64,000 nucleotides of DNA from an uncultured Mediterraneibacter sp. (GTDB lineage: Bacteria; Bacillota; Clostridia; Lachnospirales; Lachnospiraceae): the NCBI GenBank assembly GCA_944377745.1, contig CALWFV010000011.1:1-64000 (forward strand), given 5' to 3'. Shown here piece by piece: positions 1-7,862 of the stretch; the stretch's first letter is position 1; each line of letters opens with the position of its first letter. The translations under genes and the position numbers were made by a program. The notes below the pieces were generated by a model. That model made no database searches. It saw only the letters and a program-made list of their open reading frames with translations, and had not been told where the DNA came from.

Positions 1-53
1 CCGCTATGTGCTTCGTCGTTGCCTACGCGCACTCGGGACTTTCACCCGTTAGA

Positions 54-127
54 GCCCGCCCATGGCGGGCGAACAAGAAACCCGGGCAAGAGCTGCTGTG
101 TTACAGCATTTTCCTCTTGACCCGGGT
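54..127 (-). terminator. Terminator-like hairpins downstream of pyrD
   Basis: Read on the minus strand just after the pyrD stop, ACCCGGG and CAAGAG (80-127) pair with CTCTTG and CCCGGGT around a smaller TGCTG/CAGCA stem, followed by a T-rich TTCTTGTT. A second perfect 7-bp hairpin (GCCCGCC-CAT-GGCGGGC, 54-70) follows. This probably ends the pyrimidine operon. The sequence left of 54 holds no gene I recognise. Confidence 0.6.
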
Positions 128-130
128 CTG

Positions 131-1081
131 TTATCCCCTGTTCTCAAAACTTGCCGAGAGTTCCGGCGCAGGATCCGGTCCTCTCACGATGCCGACCATC
201 TCCGCCACGCTCTCAAATCCCTGGCGCTCCATATATTTCCCGATCCCGTCGACAATCTTCGCGGACACGCCCGGATCATGGAAATTGGCAGTCCCCACGG
301 AAACCGCGCTTGCCCCCGCCAGGATCATCTCAACGGCGTCCTCTGCTGTGGCGATCCCGCCCATTCCGATCACCGGGATCTTCACCGCATTCGCCGCCTC
401 ATATACCATGCGCACCGCGATGGGATGGATCGCCGGTCCGGACACGCCGCCGGTCTTATTCGCCAGTACAAATGTCTTCCGGTTGATGTCAATCTTCATC
501 CCCGTGATGGTGTTGATCAGGGAAACCGCGTCCGCGCCGCCTGCTTCCACCGCTTTCGCCATCTCCGCAATACTGGTGACGTTGGGGCTGAGTTTCATGA
601 TCACCGGCTGCTTTGCATACTTCTTTACAGCCCGCGTAATATTCTCCGCCGCCTTTGGATCCTGTCCGAAGGCGATGCCGCCCTCTTTTACGTTCGGGCA
701 GGAGATATTGATCTCAAGCATATCCACATCTTCCCCCGCAAGGCGCTCCACTACCTCACAGTAATCTTCTTCAGACTTTCCGCACACGTTTACAATGATC
801 TTTGTATCGTACTGTCTCAGGAAGGGGATGTCCCTCTCACAGAACACGTCGATGCCCGGATTCTGGAGCCCCACCGCGTTCATCATGCCGCCGTATGTCT
901 CCGCCACTCTGGGCGTGGGATTCCCCTCCCAGGGCACATTCGCGACTCCTTTCGTCGTCACCGCTCCAAGTTTGTTCAGGTCAACATAATCCGAGAACTC
1001 CGCACCGGATCCGAACGTCCCGGACGCAACCGTCACCGGATTCTTCCACTCCACGCCTGCAATATTTACTCTCATATCCAT
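131..1081 (-). CDS. pyrD: Dihydroorotate dehydrogenase B, catalytic subunit
   Basis: Oxidises dihydroorotate to orotate in the fourth step of pyrimidine synthesis, using FMN and passing electrons to PyrK. The 316 residues match the family length. The class 1B active-site segment INISCPNVKEGG puts the catalytic cysteine at about residue 128, and the C-terminal barrel has the FMN phosphate segment GMGGIATAEDAVEMILAGA. The start overlaps the pyrK stop (ATGA), with GGAGG about 10 bases upstream, so translation is coupled to pyrK. It is the last gene of the pyrF-pyrK-pyrD run. Identity is clear from sequence and context. Confidence 0.97.
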   Translation of the reverse strand: MDMRVNIAGVEWKNPVTVASGTFGSGAEFSDYVDLNKLGAVTTKGVANVPWEGNPTPRVAETYGGMMNAVGLQNPGIDVFCERDIPFLRQYDTKIIVNVCGKSEEDYCEVVERLAGEDVDMLEINISCPNVKEGGIAFGQDPKAAENITRAVKKYAKQPVIMKLSPNVTSIAEMAKAVEAGGADAVSLINTITGMKIDINRKTFVLANKTGGVSGPAIHPIAVRMVYEAANAVKIPVIGMGGIATAEDAVEMILAGASAVSVGTANFHDPGVSAKIVDGIGKYMERQGFESVAEMVGIVRGPDPAPELSASFENRG

Positions 1082-1860
1082 CAGATCTCCACCTCCGTAG
1101 AAAGGAATACCGGACCGTCCTTACAGATCCTCTTGTTATTCACATTGCTGTGATGATCCTTCTCTTTTGACTTGCACACACAGGCAAGACAGGCGCCGAT
1201 GCCGCACGCCATGCGCTCTTCCAGGGAAATATAGCATTCGATCCCGTTTTCCTCCGCATAGTTTTTGATCGCGCGGAGCATGGGCGTCGGACCGCACGCA
1301 TAGATTATATCCGCTTCCAATCCGTTCTCCCGGATCGCATCCATAACGTTGCCCTTTGTTCCTATACTTCCGTCCTCTGTGGAAATATAGACCTCGCCGT
1401 TCTGCTCAAATTCCTCCCTGAGGAACGTCTCCGCGTCCCGGTACCCCACCACGATCTGCTTCTTCTCACAGTTCATCTGTTTCGCCAGTTCGAGGATCGG
1501 GGGCACGCCGATACCTCCTCCCATCAGGAATGACTTATTCCCCTCTGCTTTCTCATATGGGAATCCATTTCCCAGCGGACCGATCACCGGCAGCGTATCT
1601 CCTTCCTTCATCTTTGAAAAAAGTTCCGTTCCCGTATCCTCGCCCGTAACACGATAGACAACCCGCAGAGCACCCGCTTCCCTGTCAATCTCACAGATAC
1701 TGATCGGGCGCGGGAGCAGCTTGCTCCCGTCATTTGTGTACATTGAGATAAACTGCCCCGGGCGCGCATCCGCCGCCGCTTTCGTTTTCAGCCACATGCT
1801 GTAAATTCCCTGGGCAATCCGCTCCTGAGAGAGGATCACCGCATTTTCTTTTCCCTTCAT
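1081..1860 (-). CDS. pyrK: Dihydroorotate dehydrogenase B, electron transfer subunit
   Basis: FAD and [2Fe-2S] subunit that carries electrons from PyrD to NAD+. An N-terminal ferredoxin-reductase fold has RPISICEID for FAD and GGGIGVPPILELAKQM for NAD. The C-terminal cysteine cluster ERMACGIGACLACVC plus a later cysteine binds the iron-sulfur centre. I place the start at 1860 (MKGKENAV) because AAAGGAG lies just upstream. The open frame runs on to 1998, but that part overlaps pyrF and has no family similarity. This gives 259 residues, normal for PyrK. Its stop overlaps the pyrD start. Confidence 0.96.
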   Translation of the reverse strand: MKGKENAVILSQERIAQGIYSMWLKTKAAADARPGQFISMYTNDGSKLLPRPISICEIDREAGALRVVYRVTGEDTGTELFSKMKEGDTLPVIGPLGNGFPYEKAEGNKSFLMGGGIGVPPILELAKQMNCEKKQIVVGYRDAETFLREEFEQNGEVYISTEDGSIGTKGNVMDAIRENGLEADIIYACGPTPMLRAIKNYAEENGIECYISLEERMACGIGACLACVCKSKEKDHHSNVNNKRICKDGPVFLSTEVEI

Positions 1861-1901
1861 ACGAACTCCTTTGTCAGAATTTTCAGACGTTTCTTTCAAA
1901 A

Positions 1902-1934
1902 AGTGCCGTGTACTTTTACAAAGGTACACGGCAC
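1902..1934 (-). terminator. Intrinsic terminator-like hairpin between pyrF and pyrK
   Basis: On the minus strand GTGCCGTGTAC pairs with GTACACGGCAC around a 10-base loop and is followed directly by TTTTT. It lies in the roughly 100 bases between the pyrF stop and the pyrK start. It could lower expression of pyrK-pyrD relative to pyrF or be a regulated attenuator. No anti-terminator is obvious. Confidence 0.7.
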
Positions 1935-1960
1935 CTTTTATATAAAGTTTCCAGAATAGT

Positions 1961-2890
1961 TTACAAATTTCCTTCCAGCGCTCCGCTGATATCCGCAATC
2001 ATCGCCTCCACAGCCGCTCTGGACGCATCCCCGAAATTCTCCGGTCCGAACTTCGCATACGCCTCCTGCTTATATGCGGCGATGATACCGCGTGAGGAAT
2101 TCACGATCGCTCCCAGCCCATCCTCGTTGAAGAAATGGACAAGGTCTTTCCCCTGCCCACCCTGTGCGCCGTATCCCGGCACAAGGATGTATGCCTTCGG
2201 CATGATCTTTCTGAGGATCTTCCCCATCTCCGGATATGTCGCGCCGACGACAGCGCCTACATAACTGTACTCGTCTCCCATACAGTCAGCACCCCACTCC
2301 GCCACTTTTTCTCCTACCAGCTCATACAGAGGGCGTCCGTCGATCAGGCGGTCCTGGAACTCCCCGCTGGACGGGTTCGACGTCTTCACGAGAACGAAGA
2401 TTCCCTTCTTTTCCTCTTTGCACACTTCAATGAACGGTTTTACGCCGTCGGATCCGAGGTAAGGATTGACCGTTGCAAAGTCCTCGTCAAACGGGACATA
2501 CTCCTTGCTGCCGATCTTTACTTTTCCAAGATGCCCGACCGCATACGCAGCGGATGTGGAACCGATATCCCCCCTCTTGATATCTCCGATGACCACCAGG
2601 TCTTTCGATTTACAGTAGTCCACCGTCTTCTTGAAAGCCTGGACTCCCGGAACGCCAAACTGCTCATACATGGCGATCTGCGGTTTGACTGCCGGGATCA
2701 GGTCATAAGTCTTATCCACGATCTCCTTATTGAACTGCCAGATGGCTTCCGCCGCTCCTTCCAGCGTCTCCCCATACTCCGAAAACGCCTTATCCTGCAC
2801 ATGCTGCGGGATATAGTTCAGCATCGGATCAAGTCCCACCACGATCGGTGCGCCTGTTTTCTTGATTTTTTCAACTAATTTGTTAATCAT
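1961..2890 (-). CDS. pyrF: Orotidine 5'-phosphate decarboxylase
   Basis: Decarboxylates OMP to UMP, the last step of de novo pyrimidine synthesis. The 309 residues fit the longer bacterial class. The N-terminal VGLDPML and the active-site loop VVIGDIKRGDIGST, with the catalytic lysine near residue 105, are diagnostic. The start ATG follows a GGAGGAAATGTT leader. It is the first gene of the pyrF-pyrK-pyrD group, separated from pyrK by a terminator-like hairpin. Confidence 0.97.
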   Translation of the reverse strand: MINKLVEKIKKTGAPIVVGLDPMLNYIPQHVQDKAFSEYGETLEGAAEAIWQFNKEIVDKTYDLIPAVKPQIAMYEQFGVPGVQAFKKTVDYCKSKDLVVIGDIKRGDIGSTSAAYAVGHLGKVKIGSKEYVPFDEDFATVNPYLGSDGVKPFIEVCKEEKKGIFVLVKTSNPSSGEFQDRLIDGRPLYELVGEKVAEWGADCMGDEYSYVGAVVGATYPEMGKILRKIMPKAYILVPGYGAQGGQGKDLVHFFNEDGLGAIVNSSRGIIAAYKQEAYAKFGPENFGDASRAAVEAMIADISGALEGNL

Positions 2891-2932
2891 AACATTTCCT
2901 CCATTTTCCTGAAAAGTCAGACAACTTTCTCC

Positions 2933-2972
2933 AAAGGGGTCGGGCCCCTCTGCAAAAGGGTCTGACCCCTTT
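2933..2972 (-). terminator. Hairpin between DUF2752 gene and pyrF
   Basis: AAAGGGGTC (2933-2941) and GACCCCTTT (2964-2972) form a perfect 9-bp stem, with further G/C pairing inside. It starts three bases after the stop of the DUF2752 gene. The T tract after the stem is only three bases, so termination would be weak. It could also be a dispersed palindromic repeat. Confidence 0.5.
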
Positions 2973-2974
2973 GA

Positions 2975-3418
2975 CTAAAATATTTCACTCATTCCGCCCG
3001 GCGCCAGCAGGGAAAAAGGCCGCACCGGAATATTTCTCACGATCCCGTAGATCAGGATCAGGATCAATATCGCCACCAGAAGTTTCACGCTGATCTTCCC
3101 GTCCACATGGTTTCCGCCGGTGACCGCCCAGTCGAGCCCGCGGGCCGCCACATAAAGGCAGATAAACGGGATCAGTATGACCATCAGCGGATTGTAGCTG
3201 AACGCTTCCAGGAACTCTCCATGCAGCAGAGCATAACACGCTCTCCCGGCCCCGCATCCCGGACAGTACAGTCCGGTGAAAAGGTGGATCGCGCAGGGGA
3301 TCGGGTATACTACAGGGTCATGAAAATACAGATATGCCGCTCCCGCTCCTGCCAGGAGACCGGCTCCAAGCAGAACCGTCATGCGGGCTGCCCTGCTCTT
3401 TTTAAACACTTCTCTCAT
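2975..3418 (-). CDS. DUF2752 family membrane protein
   Basis: Small integral membrane protein of 147 residues. The family signature is clear: a first membrane helix (about 13-32), then PCAIHLFTGLYCPGCGAGRACYALLHGEF with the CPGCGxxR core, then two further helices. The function of DUF2752 is unknown; the paired cysteines suggest metal or redox chemistry near the membrane. It lies upstream of pyrF in the same direction and 68 bases downstream of a zinc-ribbon membrane protein, a pair often seen together in Firmicutes. Confidence 0.85.
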   Translation of the reverse strand: MREVFKKSRAARMTVLLGAGLLAGAGAAYLYFHDPVVYPIPCAIHLFTGLYCPGCGAGRACYALLHGEFLEAFSYNPLMVILIPFICLYVAARGLDWAVTGGNHVDGKISVKLLVAILILILIYGIVRNIPVRPFSLLAPGGMSEIF

Positions 3419-3486
3419 TGCAGCCTCGCGCCTCCTTCTCCTGTCTCAGCAGGTTCCTTCCACATACTTATGCACTTCACGGCCGA

Positions 3487-3990
3487 TCAGTAAAAATAGT
3501 ATCCGTTCATCGCTGAGAACAGACCGAAGAAGAGCATCAGCAGATCCCATACTACTCCTGCTGCAACAGCAACGATGATCCAGATCTTCGCCTTTCTTGC
3601 GGAATCTGCCGCTTTATCGCTGTATCCGTCCGAGACCTCGCTGTTGATCTTCGCCGCATACACGATGGCGACGATACCGAAAGGCGGACAGCAGCAGATC
3701 GTTGATATGATCGCAAGCACCAGATAGGGAACCCAGTTGATCTTTTTCTCCGGAACATGGTAACCGTTCTGCTCCGGACCTTCGGCTGTACCCGTTCCCC
3801 CGTTTCCATATGTGTAAGGTATCCCATGCACCTCCCGGGCCTCCGGCTGTTCTGCCCGGGGCTCATCTTGCTGCGGCTTTGGCGGGACTTCCGAACGTGG
3901 TCTCATTCCCGCTCCCGGATGTGCTTCACCGCAGTACGGACAATACAGCGCATCTTCCGGTATTTCCCGATAACAGTTTGAACATCTCAT
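3487..3990 (-). CDS. Zinc-ribbon, CD225/dispanin-like membrane protein
   Basis: A 167-residue protein of unknown function. The N-terminus is a zinc ribbon (MRCSNCYREIPEDALYCPYCG, two CxxC pairs within residues 3-20). A proline/glutamate-rich linker (about 25-75) follows, then two membrane helices with the dispanin-like segment ICCCPPFGIVAIVYAAKINSEVSDG between them. The last helix ends in an aromatic tail. It probably forms one transcription unit with the DUF2752 gene. The product name rests on motif resemblance only. Confidence 0.75.
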   Translation of the reverse strand: MRCSNCYREIPEDALYCPYCGEAHPGAGMRPRSEVPPKPQQDEPRAEQPEAREVHGIPYTYGNGGTGTAEGPEQNGYHVPEKKINWVPYLVLAIISTICCCPPFGIVAIVYAAKINSEVSDGYSDKAADSARKAKIWIIVAVAAGVVWDLLMLFFGLFSAMNGYYFY

Positions 3991-4154
3991 AGTCTAACCC
4001 TCTTTCTCGTATAGGTTGAGGAATGCCTCCGGCATTCACGCTCTGTTAATCATACCATTGAACCCCCGGAGTGTACAAGAAAAATCGGGAATCTTTTCGT
4101 CTCTTATACAGAATCTTTTTATTTTTATCCCAGCCCCATTACGGATACAACGCA

Positions 4155-4223
4155 GACCGCACCGCATTCGAAAAACTTTGCCGAAATACCTGCAGGAGGC
4201 AGTTTCCCGAATACGGTGCGGTC
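4155..4223. repeat. 69-base nested hairpin downstream of the ECF S-component gene
   Basis: GACCGCACCGCATTCG (4155-4170) and CGAATACGGTGCGGTC (4208-4223) form a 16-bp stem with one mismatch, and AAACTTTGCC/GGCAGTTT pair inside. On the plus strand a T-rich stretch follows (CATTTTTTCTC), so as a terminator it would face left to right, yet no plus-strand gene ends here. The rest of 3991-4258 holds nothing else I recognise. Confidence 0.6.
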
Positions 4224-4258
4224 ATATCATTTTTTCTCATATTATTTTTTCTGTCAAT

Positions 4259-4861
4259 TCAAGCTTTTGCTTTCGCCACATGGATCAGACCGGATCTGAG
4301 CAGTACCGGACGAAGAGCATTATAGAGAATTCCCACAAGCACAACGGACACTACCGCGTTCACAAACGTTGCCGCTGCTCCCCATTTTGCCAGCACCTCC
4401 GCCATCTGCTGAGGCTGCCCCAGGATATACTGTTTATAGAAATATCCCACGAGCGGGTCCGCGATCACATTGAATCCCAGACCTGCTGCCGATGCGGTCA
4501 CGCTCCACCTGAGTACATATTTCCGGTCGGTGCTCTCATCGATCTTTGCGATCCTGTGCGCCACCAGGCCGACGATCAGTCCGATGCACAGTTTCAGCAC
4601 GAATGTCTTTGGCGCCCCTGTGATATAGACCGGATCCATCAGATCGGCAATGGACATTCCAACCGCCCCGGCAAGTCCGCCGTACCAGCCTCCCAGTATG
4701 AGCGCCCCCAGCACGCAGAATGCGTTGCCGATATGGATCGAGGTGGCATCTCCGCCCGGCAGAGGGATCTTGATCTGCAAAAATGTAAATGATACATAGC
4801 ACAGCGCCGCCATCAACGCGGTCTGCGCCAGTTTGATAACCGTCTGATTTCTTCTTTCCAT
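4259..4861 (-). CDS. ECF transporter substrate-binding (S) component
   Basis: A 200-residue hydrophobic protein with five or six membrane helices. It has the N-terminal ALMAALCYVSFTFLQIKIP pattern and the segment GNAFCVLGALILGGWYGGLAGAVGMSIADLM typical of energy-coupling-factor S components, which capture vitamins or other micronutrients and share a common energising module. No ATPase or T component is nearby, so it must use one encoded elsewhere. The substrate cannot be told from the sequence. A GAGAGG ribosome site sits ahead of the ATG. Confidence 0.85.
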   Translation of the reverse strand: MERRNQTVIKLAQTALMAALCYVSFTFLQIKIPLPGGDATSIHIGNAFCVLGALILGGWYGGLAGAVGMSIADLMDPVYITGAPKTFVLKLCIGLIVGLVAHRIAKIDESTDRKYVLRWSVTASAAGLGFNVIADPLVGYFYKQYILGQPQQMAEVLAKWGAAATFVNAVVSVVLVGILYNALRPVLLRSGLIHVAKAKA

Positions 4862-4881
4862 AACAACCGCTTCCTCTCTTT

Positions 4882-4911
4882 ACCTGTACGGATCTTACAT
4901 CCGTCACAGGT
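4882..4911 (-). promoter_or_regulatory. Leader hairpin ahead of the ECF S-component gene
   Basis: ACCTGT-G-ACGGAT pairs with ATCCGT-ACAGGT across a 5-base loop (minus strand), ending about ten bases before the ribosome site of the ECF gene. No T run follows, so it is not a simple terminator. It is too short for a known vitamin riboswitch. A role in translation or processing is possible but unproven. Confidence 0.4.
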
Positions 4912-4958
4912 ATACTATCATCGCAGTGGCTGTTTTAAAACGTCCAGTTATCATCTTT

Positions 4959-7763
4959 TCATACAGTCCACTTTTTCTCTCCCAATCTCATCTTCTCCAG
5001 TTCTCTGGCATCCTCTTCCTTCAGATAGTCAAAGAGATAGTTCCTGGAGCCGCCTTCCTGCGAAGAATACTCTTCCCTCATTTCCTTCAGCGCCATCTCC
5101 ACTTCCTCCCTGAGTCCCGCCGCGGACATCCTGCGGGCTCCCTGTCCGAGGATAATGACCTGCTCCAGGCCGTCCGACGTGGCTACCGTCACATCTGCGG
5201 TGCGGGCGATCTTTCTCACCGTCTTTTCGATGTACTGATCCGCCGTCTCCGCCTCTTTCGTGTATACAACATAAATGTTGTGATACTTCATCACTTCTCC
5301 GGGATTCCCCTCCACCTTGTATGCGTCAAACACGAGGATCAGAGTACACTGTCTCCACCCCTGATAATTGCAGAGGATATCCGCCAGCTTTCCTCTGGCT
5401 CCCTCCACATTCGTCTCCGAGAGTTTCCGAAGCTCGTCCCACGCGAAGATGATATTGTAGCCGTCCACCAGAAGATACTCCTCCCGGTTCCCCTTCTTTT
5501 TCCCGCGCGGACCGCTCTGCTCCCGCACGTTCCCGTCCGCCGGGGCAGAAAATCCGGCAGACGAAGCGGAGACGGAATCCCCGGGGCCGCTCCTCTGTCC
5601 CCGGTTCTCATCCCGTCCATACACAGTCACCGCTCTCCGGTTCTTCTCTTTTTTCACCGGATCCGGTGTGCGCACATAGATCGCATCCAGTTCCTCCTGT
5701 GTCAGCTCGATCCTGCTGCCCGAGCCACGCACCACAGGGATATCCGGCAGCTCGTCCTCTTCCTCCCCGCCGTTATCCAGACTGCTCTCCACATGCATAT
5801 AGTCCTCCACCTGATACCAGGGGACAACAAATCCGGCCCCGTGTGCACAGAACACAGATCCTGTGGGATTCTCCGTATCCGCTTCCGAATCATATCCGTA
5901 TGCAGCTATGACTTCCTCCGCATTGTGACAGACGTCATAGCCCTTCAGGCTGCACATCATCCTTCCTCTTCCGCCTGTGTATCCTGCAAATTCTTTCTGA
6001 TATCCACGCATCGTGGACACCGGCGCCGTCCCGGTGAGCACCGACACAATCCCGTCCGTCTCCGGCGGATCAAACCTGCCGTACATCCTCTGGATATCCG
6101 TCATGGCCCGTCCGATGTTCTCAGCGGGCATCTCCAGACGGAATTCATAATACGGCTCCAGCAGGATGCTCTTCGCCTTCTTCAGCCCCTGACGGACAGC
6201 GCGGTAAGTCGCCTGCCGGAAATCACCTCCCTCCGTATGTTTCTGGTGAGCTCTCCCCGACGTCAGTACGATCTTCATATCCGTGACCGGAGAGCCGGTC
6301 AGAACTCCCGCATGCTCCTTTTCCTCCAGGTGGGTGAGCACCAGTCTCTGCCAGTTCCGCTCCAGCACATCCTCACTGCATTCCGAGGCAAAGTGCATCC
6401 CGGATCCTCTCTCCCCGGGTTCCAGCCTCAGATGCACTTCCGCATAGTGGCGCAGAGGCTCAAAATGCCCCACACCCTCCACCGGTTCTTCGATGGTCTC
6501 TTTATAAACGATATTTCCCTCGCCGAACATCACCAGCACATGGAACCGTTCTTTGATCAGGCTCTGAAGGATCTCTGTCTGGACGTCTCCCATGATCTGG
6601 ACATGGATCTCCCCCAGCCTCTCATTCCATACCACGTGCATCTCCGGGATCTCCTCTTCTAGCTGTTTCAGGTTCCGAAGCATGGTGTGGACGTCACAGT
6701 CCTCCGGAAGGATAACGCTGCAGGTCAGCACCGGCTCCAGGACCGGAAGTTCCGACTCCGGTTCCGTTCCCAGTCCCTGGCCCGGATAGGTCTGCTCCGG
6801 CCCGGTCAGGGCGCACACCTGCCCTGCCTGCACTTCCTGCACCATCTCATATTTCGCCCCGGAGTAGATCCGGATCTGGTTCACCTTCTCTTCGATCCCA
6901 GGGATCACTTCCTTTACCTTCAGCGTTCCGCCGGTCACCTTGATATAGGTGAGCCGGTTTCCCTGATCATCCCTGGCGATCTTATAGACCTTTGCCCCGA
7001 ACTCCCCCGGATATTCCTTCTGCGCCGTAAATCTGTCCAGCCCGTCCAGCAGTTCCCCCACGCCCTGCACATGGAGCGCAGATCCGAAATAGCAGGGGAA
7101 CACCTTCCGCGCCGCAACCGCCTTCCGTATGGAATCGTCGGATACATCCCCTGTCTCAAGATACTCCTCCAGCATCCCCTCGTCACAGACAGCAAGATCC
7201 TCCGGCACCCCTCTGCCGGCTCCCGGATCTGAAGTACCGAAATTGTCACGGAAATCCACGCACCCTTCACCGAACTTCTCCCGCAGTTCCTTCAGAAGTG
7301 CTTCCCGGTCCGTCCCTTCCTGGTCCATCTTGTTGACAAAGATAAACGTCGGGATCTCATACCGCTTCAGAAGTCTCCACAATGTCTCCGTATGTCCCTG
7401 GATCCCGTCAGACGCGCTCACCACCAGCACCGCACAGTCCAGCACCTGAAGGGTCCGTTCCATCTCCGCAGAGAAATCCACATGCCCCGGCGTATCGAGA
7501 AGGATGATCTTCTTCTCTCGCCAGGGGAAGACCGCCTGTTTCGAAAAGATCGTGATCCCTCGCTCCCGCTCCAGTTCATATGTATCAAGAAAGGCGTCCC
7601 TGTGGTCCACCCTTCCCAGTTTCCGGATGCTTCCGCTTAAGTAGAGCATGCTCTCCGAGAGGGTCGTCTTCCCCGCGTCAACATGGGCGAGAATACCTGT
7701 ACAGAGGTATCTCCTCCCGGTTTTATCCTGTTTCCTGTTTTTATCTCCAGACGTATTTCCCAT
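4959..7763 (-). CDS. TetM/EF-G-like ribosomal GTPase fused to a YacP/Rae1-like NYN nuclease domain
   Basis: A 934-residue fusion. Residues about 19-660 are a translational GTPase of the ribosomal-protection (TetM/TetO) type: P-loop AHVDAGKTT at 26-34, then LDTPGHVDF, NKMD and EF-G domains II-V. A low-complexity linker follows (about 690-755). Residues about 760-895 match the YacP/Rae1 NYN family: VDGYNIIFAW, LVFDAYKV, ETADQYIEK and VATSDGLEQ, keeping four acidic residues (about D767, D813, D842, D864) of the active site. Rae1 of Bacillus subtilis cuts mRNA in the ribosomal A site, so the fusion would bring a GTPase and an mRNase to the same place. Tetracycline resistance should not be assumed. 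Similar fusions may be known in Lachnospiraceae; their role is unclear to me. Confidence 0.85.
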   Translation of the reverse strand: MGNTSGDKNRKQDKTGRRYLCTGILAHVDAGKTTLSESMLYLSGSIRKLGRVDHRDAFLDTYELERERGITIFSKQAVFPWREKKIILLDTPGHVDFSAEMERTLQVLDCAVLVVSASDGIQGHTETLWRLLKRYEIPTFIFVNKMDQEGTDREALLKELREKFGEGCVDFRDNFGTSDPGAGRGVPEDLAVCDEGMLEEYLETGDVSDDSIRKAVAARKVFPCYFGSALHVQGVGELLDGLDRFTAQKEYPGEFGAKVYKIARDDQGNRLTYIKVTGGTLKVKEVIPGIEEKVNQIRIYSGAKYEMVQEVQAGQVCALTGPEQTYPGQGLGTEPESELPVLEPVLTCSVILPEDCDVHTMLRNLKQLEEEIPEMHVVWNERLGEIHVQIMGDVQTEILQSLIKERFHVLVMFGEGNIVYKETIEEPVEGVGHFEPLRHYAEVHLRLEPGERGSGMHFASECSEDVLERNWQRLVLTHLEEKEHAGVLTGSPVTDMKIVLTSGRAHQKHTEGGDFRQATYRAVRQGLKKAKSILLEPYYEFRLEMPAENIGRAMTDIQRMYGRFDPPETDGIVSVLTGTAPVSTMRGYQKEFAGYTGGRGRMMCSLKGYDVCHNAEEVIAAYGYDSEADTENPTGSVFCAHGAGFVVPWYQVEDYMHVESSLDNGGEEEDELPDIPVVRGSGSRIELTQEELDAIYVRTPDPVKKEKNRRAVTVYGRDENRGQRSGPGDSVSASSAGFSAPADGNVREQSGPRGKKKGNREEYLLVDGYNIIFAWDELRKLSETNVEGARGKLADILCNYQGWRQCTLILVFDAYKVEGNPGEVMKYHNIYVVYTKEAETADQYIEKTVRKIARTADVTVATSDGLEQVIILGQGARRMSAAGLREEVEMALKEMREEYSSQEGGSRNYLFDYLKEEDARELEKMRLGEKKWTV

Positions 7764-7767
7764 AGAA

Positions 7768-7844
7768 AATACCCCTTTCTGTGTTCTATAATCCGAAAAT
7801 TATAATATCACAGAAAGGGGGATAAGTCGATAAATCATTATTTT
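7768..7844. repeat. 77-bp direct repeat, copy A (hairpin element)
   Basis: Matches 9357-9433 at 75 of 77 positions in the same orientation. The unit contains CCCCTTTCTGTG and CACAGAAAGGGG as a 12-bp inverted repeat, with ATAAT/ATTAT inside, and ends in a T run. It lies between the AlbA_2 gene stop and the GTPase-nuclease gene, so it may act as a terminator for one of them. Confidence 0.9.
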
Positions 7845-7862
7845 ATCTCTGAACCATAACCA

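Noticed and set aside
6-1170. Long plus-strand open frames opposite pyrD and pyrK
   Set aside because: They are antisense to clear, conserved genes, have odd composition and no ribosome sites.
4862-4958. Vitamin riboswitch ahead of the ECF S-component
   Set aside because: The space is under 100 bases and holds only one simple hairpin; it matches no riboswitch consensus I know.
4959-7763. Calling the GTPase a tetracycline resistance gene
   Set aside because: It has the TetM/TetO fold but carries a nuclease domain and sits in a core-gene setting. Many such proteins give no resistance, so sequence alone does not support it.
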